Made by a program: the position numbers and the translations under genes. A DNA stretch of 32,298 nt from Sulfurospirillum sp. (GTDB lineage Bacteria; Campylobacterota; Campylobacteria; Campylobacterales; Sulfurospirillaceae). This document shows, piece by piece, positions 16,551-24,256 of the stretch. Numbering within the stretch: position 1 is the first letter of the stretch; each line of letters starts with the position of its first letter. Below the pieces are notes generated by a model. That model was not told the origin of the DNA. It saw nothing but the letters and a program-made list of their open reading frames with translations, and did not search any database. The stretch covers positions 1 through 32,298 of the forward strand of contig JALSME010000130.1 in the NCBI GenBank assembly GCA_026987955.1, written 5' to 3'.

Positions 16551-17679
16551 AAAGATAAGTTTAAATGTTGTACCTTTGTTGATTTGAGATTTTAGATCTA
16601 TGTCTAGCGCATATTTTTTACATATAGAGTAGACGATACTAAGCCCTATACCAAAGCCTCCAACTGATTTTGTTGCTCTGTAGTATCTCTCAAAAATACG
16701 CTCTAAACTCTCTTTTTCTATGCCTATACCATTGTCTTTTACAGTAAGAGTGTGGTTTTTGAGAGTTATGTTTATAATGCCATTTCGCTTTGTGTATTTT
16801 ATGGCATTTGAGATGAGATTGTTTGTAATTCTTATGAAATCTTCTTTGTCAATCTTAAAATATGTATTTTCAATGTCATAGCTCATCGTTATCTTTTTTT
16901 TCTCAGAAAACTTTATATGATATGTGAGTTCTTCTTTTAAGATTTCAGATATATCTAGTAGCTTAACATCTTCTATCTTCTCATTTTTAAGCGTTATATA
17001 TGTAAGGTCTTTATATAGGTTTGAAATCTTTTTTGCACTAAGCTTGATGTACTCTCTATTTTTTTCATTAAAAAAATCATCAGAATTTACGCAGAGTAAA
17101 ATTGCTGAAAGTGGTGTGTTTAGCTCATGGGTGGTATCTTTTATGAACCTATTTAGCTTTTCTCTTTGCGTTTGAATTGGGTATATGAAAAGCTTTGCAA
17201 GAAGGTAGCCGATAGCTGTTATAATCAGATATATAAATATAGTTCCATATATGATATTTTGTTTAAGATTATGAAGTGTTTTATCTAAAGAATTCTCTTT
17301 AATAACAACATAAGAAACTGCAAGATGTCCCGTTGTTCCTTTGTCTATGTAAAATATGGAGCTATTTTTTTTGAAGATTCTTTTTGAAAAATCTATATTT
17401 TCACCGAACTCTACATGGATTGGTTTTTTGTCTTTATCAAATAGTGCATATTTGAAATGTTTGTCTATTTTTAAACCCTGTAAGTTCAAGTTTAGGCCTT
17501 TCATATGAGCTTGAATGATTTTGTGAGAGATATTACTTGCTATTATCTCCATTTTGGAGATTGTTAGCTCTTCAAGCTGTTTTGAGCTTGAGCTATAAAA
17601 AAGCCATGAAATAATCCCAATAAGAAGCAAAGATGACCCAAGGTATAGACCTAAAAAGCCATAAAAGGTTTTTTTTCAT
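16542..17679 (-). CDS. Sensor histidine kinase, natural start out of frame at an A8 tract
   Basis: Membrane sensor kinase of the two-component pair with the regulator just upstream. The open frame starts only at TTG 17630 (362 aa), within the first membrane helix. The natural ATG (17679-17677), 2 bases after the regulator's stop, is followed by eight As that put it out of frame. With seven As it would read MKKTFYGFLGLYLGSS and join the frame at 17630, completing the helix. Next come a periplasmic sensor domain, a second helix (residues ~127-147 of the short form), the H-box TTHELNTPLSAI (His168, short form), NLISNAIKYTKR, DNGIGI and GGFGIGLSI. Whether it is a sequence error, phase variation or a real mutation cannot be told here. 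Confidence 0.85.
17669..17679 (-). repeat. A8 homopolymer directly after the kinase start codon
   Basis: Eight T on the plus strand (17669-17676) next to CAT at 17677-17679. Removing one A restores the kinase reading frame from the ATG through to the annotated domains. It is a candidate slippage site. Confidence 0.8.
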
Positions 17680-17681
17680 CT

Positions 17682-18338
17682 TTAGTTAAAACGATACCCA
17701 ACTCCTTTAATGGTAGTAATTATCTCATCTTCCAAAAGCTTTCTTAGATTTTTTATATATGTTCTTATAGTTGAGTCTGTAGGGATATCTTCATATGACC
17801 ATATGTTGTTTCCTATCTCTTCTATAGATATAATACGGTCCTTATTTTTTAAGAAGTATTCAAGTATTTCCCTCTCTTTTTTTGAGAGATGGTGTACTGT
17901 ACCCTTTACATGTAGAGCTATTGTGTCGAAGTTGTACGATATATCTTTGGAGATATATTCTATGTGTGATGAGTCAATCTTGTATAGCCTTTTTATGTTA
18001 TCAATGCGTAAGTTTAACTCTTCAAACTCAAAAGGTTTTTTTATGTAATCATCACAACCGCTAAGAAACCCCTCTTTTAAGTCTTCTGTTTCATTTAGAG
18101 ATGTAAGAAAAATTGCAGGAGTATTTATGTCATTTTTTCTTAGATTTTTTAGTAGTTCAAAACCACTTATATTTGGTACATTGACATCAAGTAGAAGTAG
18201 GTCAAATTTTGATTTATATAGTTCACTTTCTGCTTCTTCTCCATCAAATGTAGATACAACTTCATATCCATTTTTATGCAAAAAAGATTCGATTAGCTCA
18301 TTTAAAATTTCGTCGTCTTCAAGTAGTAATATTTTCAT
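17682..18338 (-). CDS. OmpR-family response regulator
   Basis: A two-domain regulator. The receiver has the acidic pair EDD (residues 7-9), the phospho-acceptor Asp51 (LLLLDVNVP), a conserved Thr/Ser (FLTS), and the lysine of YIKKPF. A C-terminal winged-helix DNA-binding domain follows (HLSKKEREILEYFLKN ... DSTIRTYIKNLRKLL ... IKGVGYRF). I chose ATG 18338 (MKILLLEDD); a GTG at 18353 is in frame but lies upstream of the family start. It precedes the sensor kinase and likely controls the metal/redox genes nearby; the direct-repeat boxes at three promoters are plausible targets. The family and architecture are clear, the targets are inferred. Confidence 0.92.
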   Translation of the reverse strand: MKILLLEDDEILNELIESFLHKNGYEVVSTFDGEEAESELYKSKFDLLLLDVNVPNISGFELLKNLRKNDINTPAIFLTSLNETEDLKEGFLSGCDDYIKKPFEFEELNLRIDNIKRLYKIDSSHIEYISKDISYNFDTIALHVKGTVHHLSKKEREILEYFLKNKDRIISIEEIGNNIWSYEDIPTDSTIRTYIKNLRKLLEDEIITTIKGVGYRFN

Positions 18339-18344
18339 GTGAGT

Positions 18345-18350
18345 ATTGTA
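18345..18350 (-). promoter_or_regulatory. Putative -10 box of the response regulator gene
   Basis: TACAAT on the minus strand ends 6 bases before the ATG at 18338, with no Shine-Dalgarno in between. This is the same arrangement as at the cytochrome gene (16520-16525) and suggests a leaderless mRNA. Confidence 0.45.
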
Positions 18351-18365
18351 CACAATTATTCCATA

Positions 18366-18423
18366 TTAAACAGATACTGTCCCATACTATAAATTTAAAG
18401 TGAGACAAGTATCATCTGTTTAA
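18366..18423. repeat. Long imperfect inverted repeat upstream of the response regulator
   Basis: The left arm, TTAAACAGATACTGTC (18366-18381), pairs with the right arm, GACAAGTATCATCTGTTTAA (18404-18423), with small bulges and a ~22-base loop. It sits between the stop of the Spy-like gene (18441) and the regulator start. It could be a terminator for the upstream gene or an autoregulatory operator. Confidence 0.55.
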
Positions 18424-18440
18424 AGTGTTATTGAGTAAGA

Positions 18441-18866
18441 TTAGTTAACTATATCAAGCTGCTTCTTAGTCAATATTTTTTTAGTATCGTATATACATTT
18501 GAGGTGAACCATAGTAGCTTGTGCTCTTAAAAGAGCAAGTTTTTTTACATCTTCTTTTGAAGATTCAGGAGTTGCTCCACTTTTACTTGCTTCTACTATT
18601 TTGTTTTCTAATTTGACAATTTGTTTTCCAAGTGCTTTAGCATTACTAATAGTATATTTTCGTACTTTAAGTAGCTTCTCTTTTTGCATTTTTGTAAGGG
18701 CTAGGTCTTCATCATCCCAAAGTATCTTTATATCCATTGTCAAATGAGGAAGTTTTCCTTGAATAAGAAATGGCTTTGCTTTTTTAGTCGGTCCGTTTGC
18801 ATTTAAAGTTGTTAGACCAAGTGAGGCGATTAGAACAGTTGCAGTTAGTAGTGATAGTATTTTCAT
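18441..18866 (-). CDS. Spy/CpxP-like periplasmic protein
   Basis: A 141-residue exported protein: signal peptide (MKILSLLTATVLIASLGLTTLNA), then a mostly helical charged domain. It has the pattern LTKMQKEKLLKVRKYTI (about 56-72), a version of the LTxxQ element of Spy/CpxP chaperone-like proteins, and a second LTKKQLDIVN at the end. One cysteine lies near residue 125. Such proteins bind metal or misfolded protein in the periplasm and often sit next to envelope-stress two-component systems, as here. Shine-Dalgarno AAGGAT precedes the ATG. Confidence 0.7.
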   Translation of the reverse strand: MKILSLLTATVLIASLGLTTLNANGPTKKAKPFLIQGKLPHLTMDIKILWDDEDLALTKMQKEKLLKVRKYTISNAKALGKQIVKLENKIVEASKSGATPESSKEDVKKLALLRAQATMVHLKCIYDTKKILTKKQLDIVN

Positions 18867-18939
18867 TTTTAAATCCTTATATTTTTATATGTAGTATACA
18901 GTTTTTTTATTGAAAATAAGATAAGTTTTTATTATGACG

Positions 18940-19296
18940 TCATTTTTTATTGTGCATCATTCTTCCCATCATACCTTTTTTAGATATAGATTCAAGCCAT
19001 GCAATAATAGTATCTAATTCTTTATCTGAGAGATTTTTGTATGAGGGCATTGTAGTGTTTGAAAACATTGGGTATTTGCCTTGACTTCCATTTTTGATGC
19101 TATTTTTAATGTCTTTGTTAGATGTTCCAAACCAGCCTGAGTTCATTTTTGTTATCATGGAAAACGGAGGTGCGGATTTCATGCCTCTTATGCTGTGACA
19201 TTTCATGCAGTTGTTTTCTTTTAAAATAGTTTCAGCAGATTTGGCAAAAAGCGAAGAGCTTGTGATAAGTATACAGCTTAAAACTATTTTTTTCAT
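18940..19296 (-). CDS. Small periplasmic cytochrome c
   Basis: Mono-haem class I-like cytochrome, 118 residues from ATG 19296. It has a signal peptide (MKKIVLSCILITSSSLFAKS), haem site CMKCHSIRG (about residues 29-37), and TTMPSYKNLSDKELDTIIAWL, whose Met is the likely distal haem ligand and which ends in the standard C-terminal helix. An in-frame TTG at 19320 lies inside the upstream terminator hairpin; the GAGGG just before 19296 supports the ATG. It lies in the metal/redox cluster upstream of the Spy-like gene. Confidence 0.85.
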   Translation of the reverse strand: MKKIVLSCILITSSSLFAKSAETILKENNCMKCHSIRGMKSAPPFSMITKMNSGWFGTSNKDIKNSIKNGSQGKYPMFSNTTMPSYKNLSDKELDTIIAWLESISKKGMMGRMMHNKK

Positions 19297-19310
19297 TTTA
19301 CCCTCATTTA

Positions 19311-19344
19311 TATAGGTCAAAGAGATAAGTCTCTTTGACCTATA
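19311..19344. terminator. Hairpin terminator after the Met-rich Spy-like gene
   Basis: A perfect 15-bp stem (TATAGGTCAAAGAGA and its complement) with loop TAAG, 6 bases beyond the stop at 19350 on the minus strand. It would stop or attenuate read-through into the cytochrome gene. Confidence 0.8.
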
Positions 19345-19349
19345 TTATA

Positions 19350-19856
19350 TTATTTTGTTGCTAATTTTTGTTTTAACTGAGTTATCTGCTCTTTAGTTAA
19401 GATTTTAAAAGCTTTTTCCATGTTGTCTGCTTTAATATTTAGCATCTTTTCATGTTTTTTATTCATGTGTTCTTTGAAAGATGATTTATCGAAGCTATCG
19501 CCTTTGATAAATTTCCCCATATCTCTTCCCATTTTTCCAGCATGCATAAGCTTTTTCATCTCTAGTCTCATCTCATCTTTTAAAATTGAAAGTTGAAATC
19601 TTTGTTCACTTGTTAAGTTCAGTTGAGAGAACATTTGCATGCCGCCTCCCATCATACCACCTTGCATGCCCATTCCTCTACCTTGCATACCCATGCCTTG
19701 TTGTCCACCCATCATCATACCACTTTGCATATTTCCTTTGTTTTGCATATTGCCTTGCTGACCTTGCATCATGTTTTGGTTTTGCATACCTTGTGCAACT
19801 GCACCTACTGTTAAAGCTCCTGTTAAAACTGCTGCTACTAAAATTCCCTTTTTCAT
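19350..19856 (-). CDS. Methionine-rich Spy/CpxP-like periplasmic protein
   Basis: 168 residues: signal peptide (about 1-22), a low-complexity Met/Gln/Gly region (about 23-75; repeated MQN, MMGG, GMQG units), then a helical domain with two LTxxQ-type motifs (LTSEQ near 81, LTKEQ near 155). Met-rich stretches of this kind often bind Cu(I) or Ag(I), so a periplasmic copper sponge or chaperone is likely but inferred. The gene has its own promoter with the 11-bp direct-repeat operator (19904-19935) and a terminator (19311-19344), so it is probably a single, highly induced unit. Confidence 0.75.
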   Translation of the reverse strand: MKKGILVAAVLTGALTVGAVAQGMQNQNMMQGQQGNMQNKGNMQSGMMMGGQQGMGMQGRGMGMQGGMMGGGMQMFSQLNLTSEQRFQLSILKDEMRLEMKKLMHAGKMGRDMGKFIKGDSFDKSSFKEHMNKKHEKMLNIKADNMEKAFKILTKEQITQLKQKLATK

Positions 19857-19903
19857 CTTGTTTTCCTTTTTAGTTCTTTCGAACTCTGTTTTTTGATAAT
19901 GTA

Positions 19904-19935
19904 ATTTTACGATAAGAGTGTTAGTTATGTGTTAG
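19904..19935 (-). promoter_or_regulatory. Promoter with 11-bp-period direct repeat (operator), Met-rich protein
   Basis: GTGTTAG occurs on the plus strand at 19918-19924 and 19929-19935, period 11. On the minus strand CTAACAC twice, then 7 bp after ACACT a TAAAAT -10 at 19909-19904. The repeats take the place of the -35 element, as for an activator. Nearly the same sequence occurs at 26039-26070. Confidence 0.65.
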
Positions 19936-19954
19936 AGTATATATAGACAAAAAG

Positions 19955-20026
19955 AAATAATTATTATATGCAAATAATTATTATTTAAGAATAGTTATAC
20001 TATACTTTTATAAACAATACAAAGGA
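19955..20026 (+). promoter_or_regulatory. katA control region with Fur/PerR-like box
   Basis: AAATAATTATTAT occurs twice (19955-19967 and 19972-19984), spaced 17 bp. The ATAATTAT cores resemble Fur/PerR boxes, which control katA in Campylobacter. Downstream are TATACT (20001-20006) and the ribosome binding site AAAGGA (20021-20026), 5 bases before the ATG. Confidence 0.5.
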
Positions 20027-20031
20027 ACAAC

Positions 20032-21459
20032 ATGAAAGTACTTACAACTACATCGGGAGAGCCAGTAGGAAATAACCAAGATGCACTTACAGCAGGAGAA
20101 AGAGGTCCATTGCTAATGCAAGATTACTACTTGTTAGAAAAACTAGCTCATCAAAACAGAGAGAGAATTCCTGAGAGAACAATGCACGCTAAAGGTTCTG
20201 GTGCTCATGGAACTTTGACCATTACTAATGATATGACAAAATATACAAAAGCAGATATATTTAGTGAAATTGGCAAAAAAACACCCCTGTTTCTTAGGTT
20301 CTCAACAGTAGCTGGTGAGAGGGGAGCAGCAGATGCAGAGAGAGATGTGAGGGGTTTTGCTATAAAGTTTTATACTCAAGAGGGAAATTGGGACTTAGTT
20401 GGAAACAATACTCCAATCTTCTTTGTAGCAGATCCTTATAAGTTTCCAGATTTTGCACACACTCAAAAGAGAGATCCAAGAACAAATATGAGAAATCCTG
20501 TCGCTATGTGGGATTTTTGGTCACTAACTCCTGAGAGTTTACACCAAATAACAATACTTTTTTCTGATAGAGGGTTACCTTATAGTTATAGACACATGCA
20601 TGGCTTTGGGTCTCATACCTACTCATTTATAAATGAAGAAAACAAAAGAACTTGGGTTAAGTTTCATTTTAAAACTCAACAAGGCATTAAAAATATGACC
20701 AATGAAGAGGCTTCTAAGGTTATAGCAAAAGATAGAGAGAGTTCTCAAAAAGATTTGTATGACTCAATAGAAAATAATAATTTTCCTAGATGGGATTTAA
20801 AGATTCAAGTTATGAGTGAAGATGAGGCTAAAAAGCACAGAGACAATCCATTTGATTTGACAAAAGTTTGGTCGCAAAAAGACTATCCTCTTATAGATGT
20901 CGGTGTTTTAGAACTCAATAGAAACCCAAATAACTATTTTAATGAGGTAGAACAAGCATCTTTTTCTCCATCAAATACGGTTCCAGGGATTGGTTTGTCT
21001 CCTGATAAAATGCTATTAGCAAGAGGATTTGCATATCCTGATGCTCAAAGATATAGAGTAGGAACACACTATGAAGCACTACCAATCAATAGGCCTCTAA
21101 ATGAAGTAAATACCTATCATAAAGATGGAGCAATGAATTTTGAAGATATAGATAAAAGAGCAAATCTTACATATGAGCCAAATAGTTTTGGTGGACCAAA
21201 AGAGAATTCAAGGTATATGGAACCAGCTTTTGAGCTTGAAGGAGATGCCTATAGATATGATAGAAATATCAACAATGATCACTTTTATCAAGCAAGAGAC
21301 CTATTTAATCTTATGGATAAAAATCAAAAACAGCAACTTTTTTCAAATATAGCTGAAGCAATGCAAGGAGTGCCTGAGGAGATAATCCAAAAGCAACTAT
21401 CTTTGTTTGGACAAATTTCAGATGAGTATGCAAACGGTGTTAAAGAGGTTCTGCAATAA
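20032..21459 (+). CDS. katA: Catalase, monofunctional haem type
   Basis: Breaks down hydrogen peroxide. The 475 residues match the small-subunit (clade 3) catalases. Visible features are the distal His52 ([12 protein letters not shown]), the distal Asn125 ([11 protein letters not shown]), the conserved block [19 protein letters not shown], and the proximal haem ligand Tyr335 in [14 protein letters not shown]. No signal peptide is seen, so it is cytoplasmic. The ankyrin gene begins immediately at the stop codon. The AT-rich direct repeat upstream suggests PerR/Fur control. Confidence 0.97.
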   Translation: MKVLTTTSGEPVGNNQDALTAGERGPLLMQDYYLLEKLAHQNRERIPERTMHAKGSGAHGTLTITNDMTKYTKADIFSEIGKKTPLFLRFSTVAGERGAADAERDVRGFAIKFYTQEGNWDLVGNNTPIFFVADPYKFPDFAHTQKRDPRTNMRNPVAMWDFWSLTPESLHQITILFSDRGLPYSYRHMHGFGSHTYSFINEENKRTWVKFHFKTQQGIKNMTNEEASKVIAKDRESSQKDLYDSIENNNFPRWDLKIQVMSEDEAKKHRDNPFDLTKVWSQKDYPLIDVGVLELNRNPNNYFNEVEQASFSPSNTVPGIGLSPDKMLLARGFAYPDAQRYRVGTHYEALPINRPLNEVNTYHKDGAMNFEDIDKRANLTYEPNSFGGPKENSRYMEPAFELEGDAYRYDRNINNDHFYQARDLFNLMDKNQKQQLFSNIAEAMQGVPEEIIQKQLSLFGQISDEYANGVKEVLQ

Positions 21460-21939
21460 ATGGAAATTTCACAAGAGGAAGAACAAAGATATGCAGAACT
21501 TCAAGAGATAGCATTAGATTTTGCTAGAGAGGGAAGTAGAACAGAGCTTGAAAATATGATAAGACATGGACTGAGTGTAAATCTGTCAACCCATAAAGAT
21601 GACTCACTACTAATGTTAGCAACTTACAATGGGCATTATGAGACATCTAAAATGTTGATTTCAAATGGTTCTGATTTAGACAGAGTAAATATGAGGGGAC
21701 AAACTCCTCTTGAGGGAGTATGTTTCAAGGGCAATTTAAAAATCGTTCAACTTCTTGTTGAGAGTGGAGCTAAGATAACAGATAGTGCAATGGTTTATGC
21801 AGCCATTTTTGGCAATAAAGAGATTTTGGATTATCTGAAAAAAAATGCTCAATCAAAATCTAAAGAGAAAATTTTAGGTATAAGTATGAGTTTTATAGCT
21901 TCATTTGTGAAAAAAATAAGGTCCATAGTTAGACGTTGA
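21460..21939 (+). CDS. Ankyrin-repeat protein paired with catalase
   Basis: A 159-residue cytoplasmic protein with three to four ankyrin repeats, visible as DSLLMLATYNGHYETSKMLI, RGQTPLEGVCFKGNLKIVQL and a shorter third unit, then a basic C-terminal helix (FVKKIRSIVRR). The ATG abuts the katA stop, so the two are translationally coupled. In Campylobacter jejuni the equivalent katA neighbour (Cj1386) is reported to be needed for full haem loading of KatA; the same role is likely here by position and size. Fold is clear, function is inferred. Confidence 0.88.
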   Translation: MEISQEEEQRYAELQEIALDFAREGSRTELENMIRHGLSVNLSTHKDDSLLMLATYNGHYETSKMLISNGSDLDRVNMRGQTPLEGVCFKGNLKIVQLLVESGAKITDSAMVYAAIFGNKEILDYLKKNAQSKSKEKILGISMSFIASFVKKIRSIVRR

Positions 21940-21943
21940 TTTT

Positions 21944-21970
21944 ATATTAGGAGCTTTAAGCTCCTAATAT
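21944..21970. terminator. Bidirectional terminator between the ankyrin gene and copA
   Basis: Stem of about 13 bp (ATATTAGGAGCTT with its complement, one-base loop in the perfect palindrome) between convergent genes, with T/A-rich flanks. Confidence 0.8.
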
Positions 21971-21973
21971 ATT

Positions 21974-24244
21974 TTATAGAGAGATTTTTTTAAGTCTTAG
22001 TGAGTTTACTATGACTGAAACCGAACTAAAGCTCATAGCAGTTGCTGCTATCATTGGTGAAAGAAGTATTCCAAATACAGGAAAAAGAACACCAGCAGCG
22101 ATAGGAACCCCCAAAGCGTTATATATAAAAGCAAAAAATAGGTTCTGTTTTATGTTTTTCATAACTTCATAACTAAGATTTTTTGCCTTTAATATCCCTT
22201 TTAAATCTCCTTTTACCAAAGTTATATTGGCACTTTGCATAGCAACATCTGTACCCGTTCCCATAGCAATCCCAATGTTAGCTTGAGCTAAGGCAGGTGA
22301 GTCATTGATGCCATCTCCTGCCATAGCAACAATGAGCCCTTCAGATTGGAGCTCTTTTATTTTGTTTAGCTTGTCTTGGGGTAGGCACTCTGCTTGAAAC
22401 TCACTAAGTGTGAGCTGAGAGGCAACCGCTTTTGCTGTATTTGCATTGTCACCTGTCATCATGATGACTCTTATGCCACTTTTAACTAACTCATCTATAG
22501 CTTCATGGCTACTCTTCTTTATAGCATCAACTATAGATATATAGCCTAAAGCTTCATTATCAATCGCCACATATGAGACAGTTTTGCCAAGTTTTTGCTC
22601 TTTTATAATCTCATTTTTTAACTCATCTGGTATGGTGACTTTTTCTTGCTTCATTAAACTAAGGTTTCCTAAGATAACCTTTCTTGAAGATATATACCCT
22701 GTAACACCTTTGCCTGCAATAGCCTCAAAATCTTTTACATCTTTAAAGTTAATATTTTTCTGTTTTGCATACTTTACTACTGCATCAGCAAGTGGATGTT
22801 CACTCTGTTGGTTTAGTGAAGCGATATCTTCTAAGATAGATTCTTCTCTATCTTGTTGCATTGCAAATATTCTATCAACTGAAGGCTTACCCTCTGTTAG
22901 AGTCCCTGTTTTATCTGTTATAAGAATATCTATCTTATTCATAGTTTCTAGTGCCTCAGCATTTTTTATCAATATTCCTGATTGTGCACCTTTGCCAACT
23001 CCTACCATAACAGACATAGGTGTTGCAAGTCCTAAAGCACAAGGACAAGCTATAATGAGAACAGCAATAGCATTTACAAAGGCAAATACATATGCAGGCT
23101 CTGGTCCAAAGGTTGCCCACAAGGCGAAGGTTCCAAGAGATATGACTACTACAATAGGCACAAAATACTTAGATATTTTATCTGCTAGTTTTTGAATAGG
23201 TGCTCTTGATCGACTTGCATCATTTACCATCTGTATGATTTGAGATAGTAAAGTATCAGCTCCAACTTTTTGAGCAATCATAACAAATGATTTGGTGCCA
23301 TTGATAGTCCCAGAACTTACTTTATCGCCTGTAGATTTATCGACCGGTATGGGCTCTCCTGTTATCATCGATTCATCGATGCTACTTTGTCCCTCCACCA
23401 CTTCTCCATCAACTGGAATTTTATCACCAGGTTTTACTCTAAGCAAGTCACCTTTTTTTATGTCATGAATAGATATAACTCTCTCTTCCCCATTTTCTAC
23501 TATAGTTGCCTCTGAAGGTGCTAGTTTTAGCAGCTCTTTTAATGCTCCACTTGTTTGGGAGTGAGCTCTAGCTTCAAGGAGTTGTCCTAGTAAAACAAGT
23601 GTCAATATAACAGCAGTTGCCTCAAAATATAGATATACCGTACCAGATTCAGTTTTAAATTGATCTGGAAAAATATCTGGAAAAAGTAGAGCAAAAACAC
23701 TAAATACAAATGCAACCCCAGTTCCAAGACCTATAAGAGTAAACATGTTAAGGTTCCAAGTTCGAACAGAGTCATAAGCTCTGACAAAAAACATCCAACA
23801 TGCATAAAAGACCACAGGAAGTGTTAGAAAAAACTGAGTTATATCCCAGCCCTCTTGAGGTAATATGCTAGTGAGTGGTTTACCTGGAATCAAATCTGCC
23901 ATAGAGATTAAAAATACAGGTACAGAAAAAGCAGTTGCAATTTTCATCTTTTTAAGCAACTCTTTGTATGTTTTATCTTCCTCATTATCTTGCGGGCTCA
24001 TAGGCACTAAATCCATACCACATATGGGACAGCTTCCAGTTTCTTCTTTTATGATTTCAGGGTGCATAGGACAGGTAAATTGAGTACTTGATGGTGTTAG
24101 CTTTGGTTGTTCTATTAAGTCCATTCCACATACTGGGCAGTTTCCTGCTTCTTTGTATGTTTTATCTCCTTCACAGTTCATAGGGCAGTGGTATGAGCCA
24201 CTGCCTTTTTCATCATTATGTTTATGTGTATGCTTGTGTTGCAT
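21974..24244 (-). CDS. copA: Copper-exporting P1B-type ATPase
   Basis: A 756-residue inner-membrane pump moving Cu(I) or similar soft metals out of the cytoplasm. The N-terminus has a His-rich start (HKHTHKHN) and two zinc-ribbon-like metal-binding modules, each ending CPVCGMDL or CPICGMDL (about residues 20-43 and 58-80), in place of the usual CxxC HMA domains. Then come the transport helices, the actuator motif TGEP (295-298), CPC in the sixth helix (400-402), phosphorylated Asp444 in DKTGT, HP (SEHPLADA), and [10 protein letters not shown]. It starts 12 bases after the multicopper oxidase stop in the same operon. Confidence 0.95.
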   Translation of the reverse strand: MQHKHTHKHNDEKGSGSYHCPMNCEGDKTYKEAGNCPVCGMDLIEQPKLTPSSTQFTCPMHPEIIKEETGSCPICGMDLVPMSPQDNEEDKTYKELLKKMKIATAFSVPVFLISMADLIPGKPLTSILPQEGWDITQFFLTLPVVFYACWMFFVRAYDSVRTWNLNMFTLIGLGTGVAFVFSVFALLFPDIFPDQFKTESGTVYLYFEATAVILTLVLLGQLLEARAHSQTSGALKELLKLAPSEATIVENGEERVISIHDIKKGDLLRVKPGDKIPVDGEVVEGQSSIDESMITGEPIPVDKSTGDKVSSGTINGTKSFVMIAQKVGADTLLSQIIQMVNDASRSRAPIQKLADKISKYFVPIVVVISLGTFALWATFGPEPAYVFAFVNAIAVLIIACPCALGLATPMSVMVGVGKGAQSGILIKNAEALETMNKIDILITDKTGTLTEGKPSVDRIFAMQQDREESILEDIASLNQQSEHPLADAVVKYAKQKNINFKDVKDFEAIAGKGVTGYISSRKVILGNLSLMKQEKVTIPDELKNEIIKEQKLGKTVSYVAIDNEALGYISIVDAIKKSSHEAIDELVKSGIRVIMMTGDNANTAKAVASQLTLSEFQAECLPQDKLNKIKELQSEGLIVAMAGDGINDSPALAQANIGIAMGTGTDVAMQSANITLVKGDLKGILKAKNLSYEVMKNIKQNLFFAFIYNALGVPIAAGVLFPVFGILLSPMIAATAMSFSSVSVIVNSLRLKKISL

Positions 24245-24256
24245 GTTATATCCTTT

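Noticed and set aside
17630-17630. TTG at 17630 as the true start of the first sensor kinase
   Set aside because: It would leave only about 12 hydrophobic residues of the first membrane helix and has no ribosome binding site. The in-frame upstream residues fit a normal start once one A is removed.
19586-19873. Plus-strand ORFs opposite the Met-rich gene (95 and 63 residues)
   Set aside because: They are shadows of the repetitive Met-rich coding sequence: their composition (Leu, His, Ala) mirrors the repeats, and they have no ribosome binding site.
22584-23195. 203-residue plus-strand ORF opposite copA
   Set aside because: It is antisense to the highly conserved P-type ATPase core, rich in Ser/Phe as expected of a shadow frame, and has no RBS or family resemblance.
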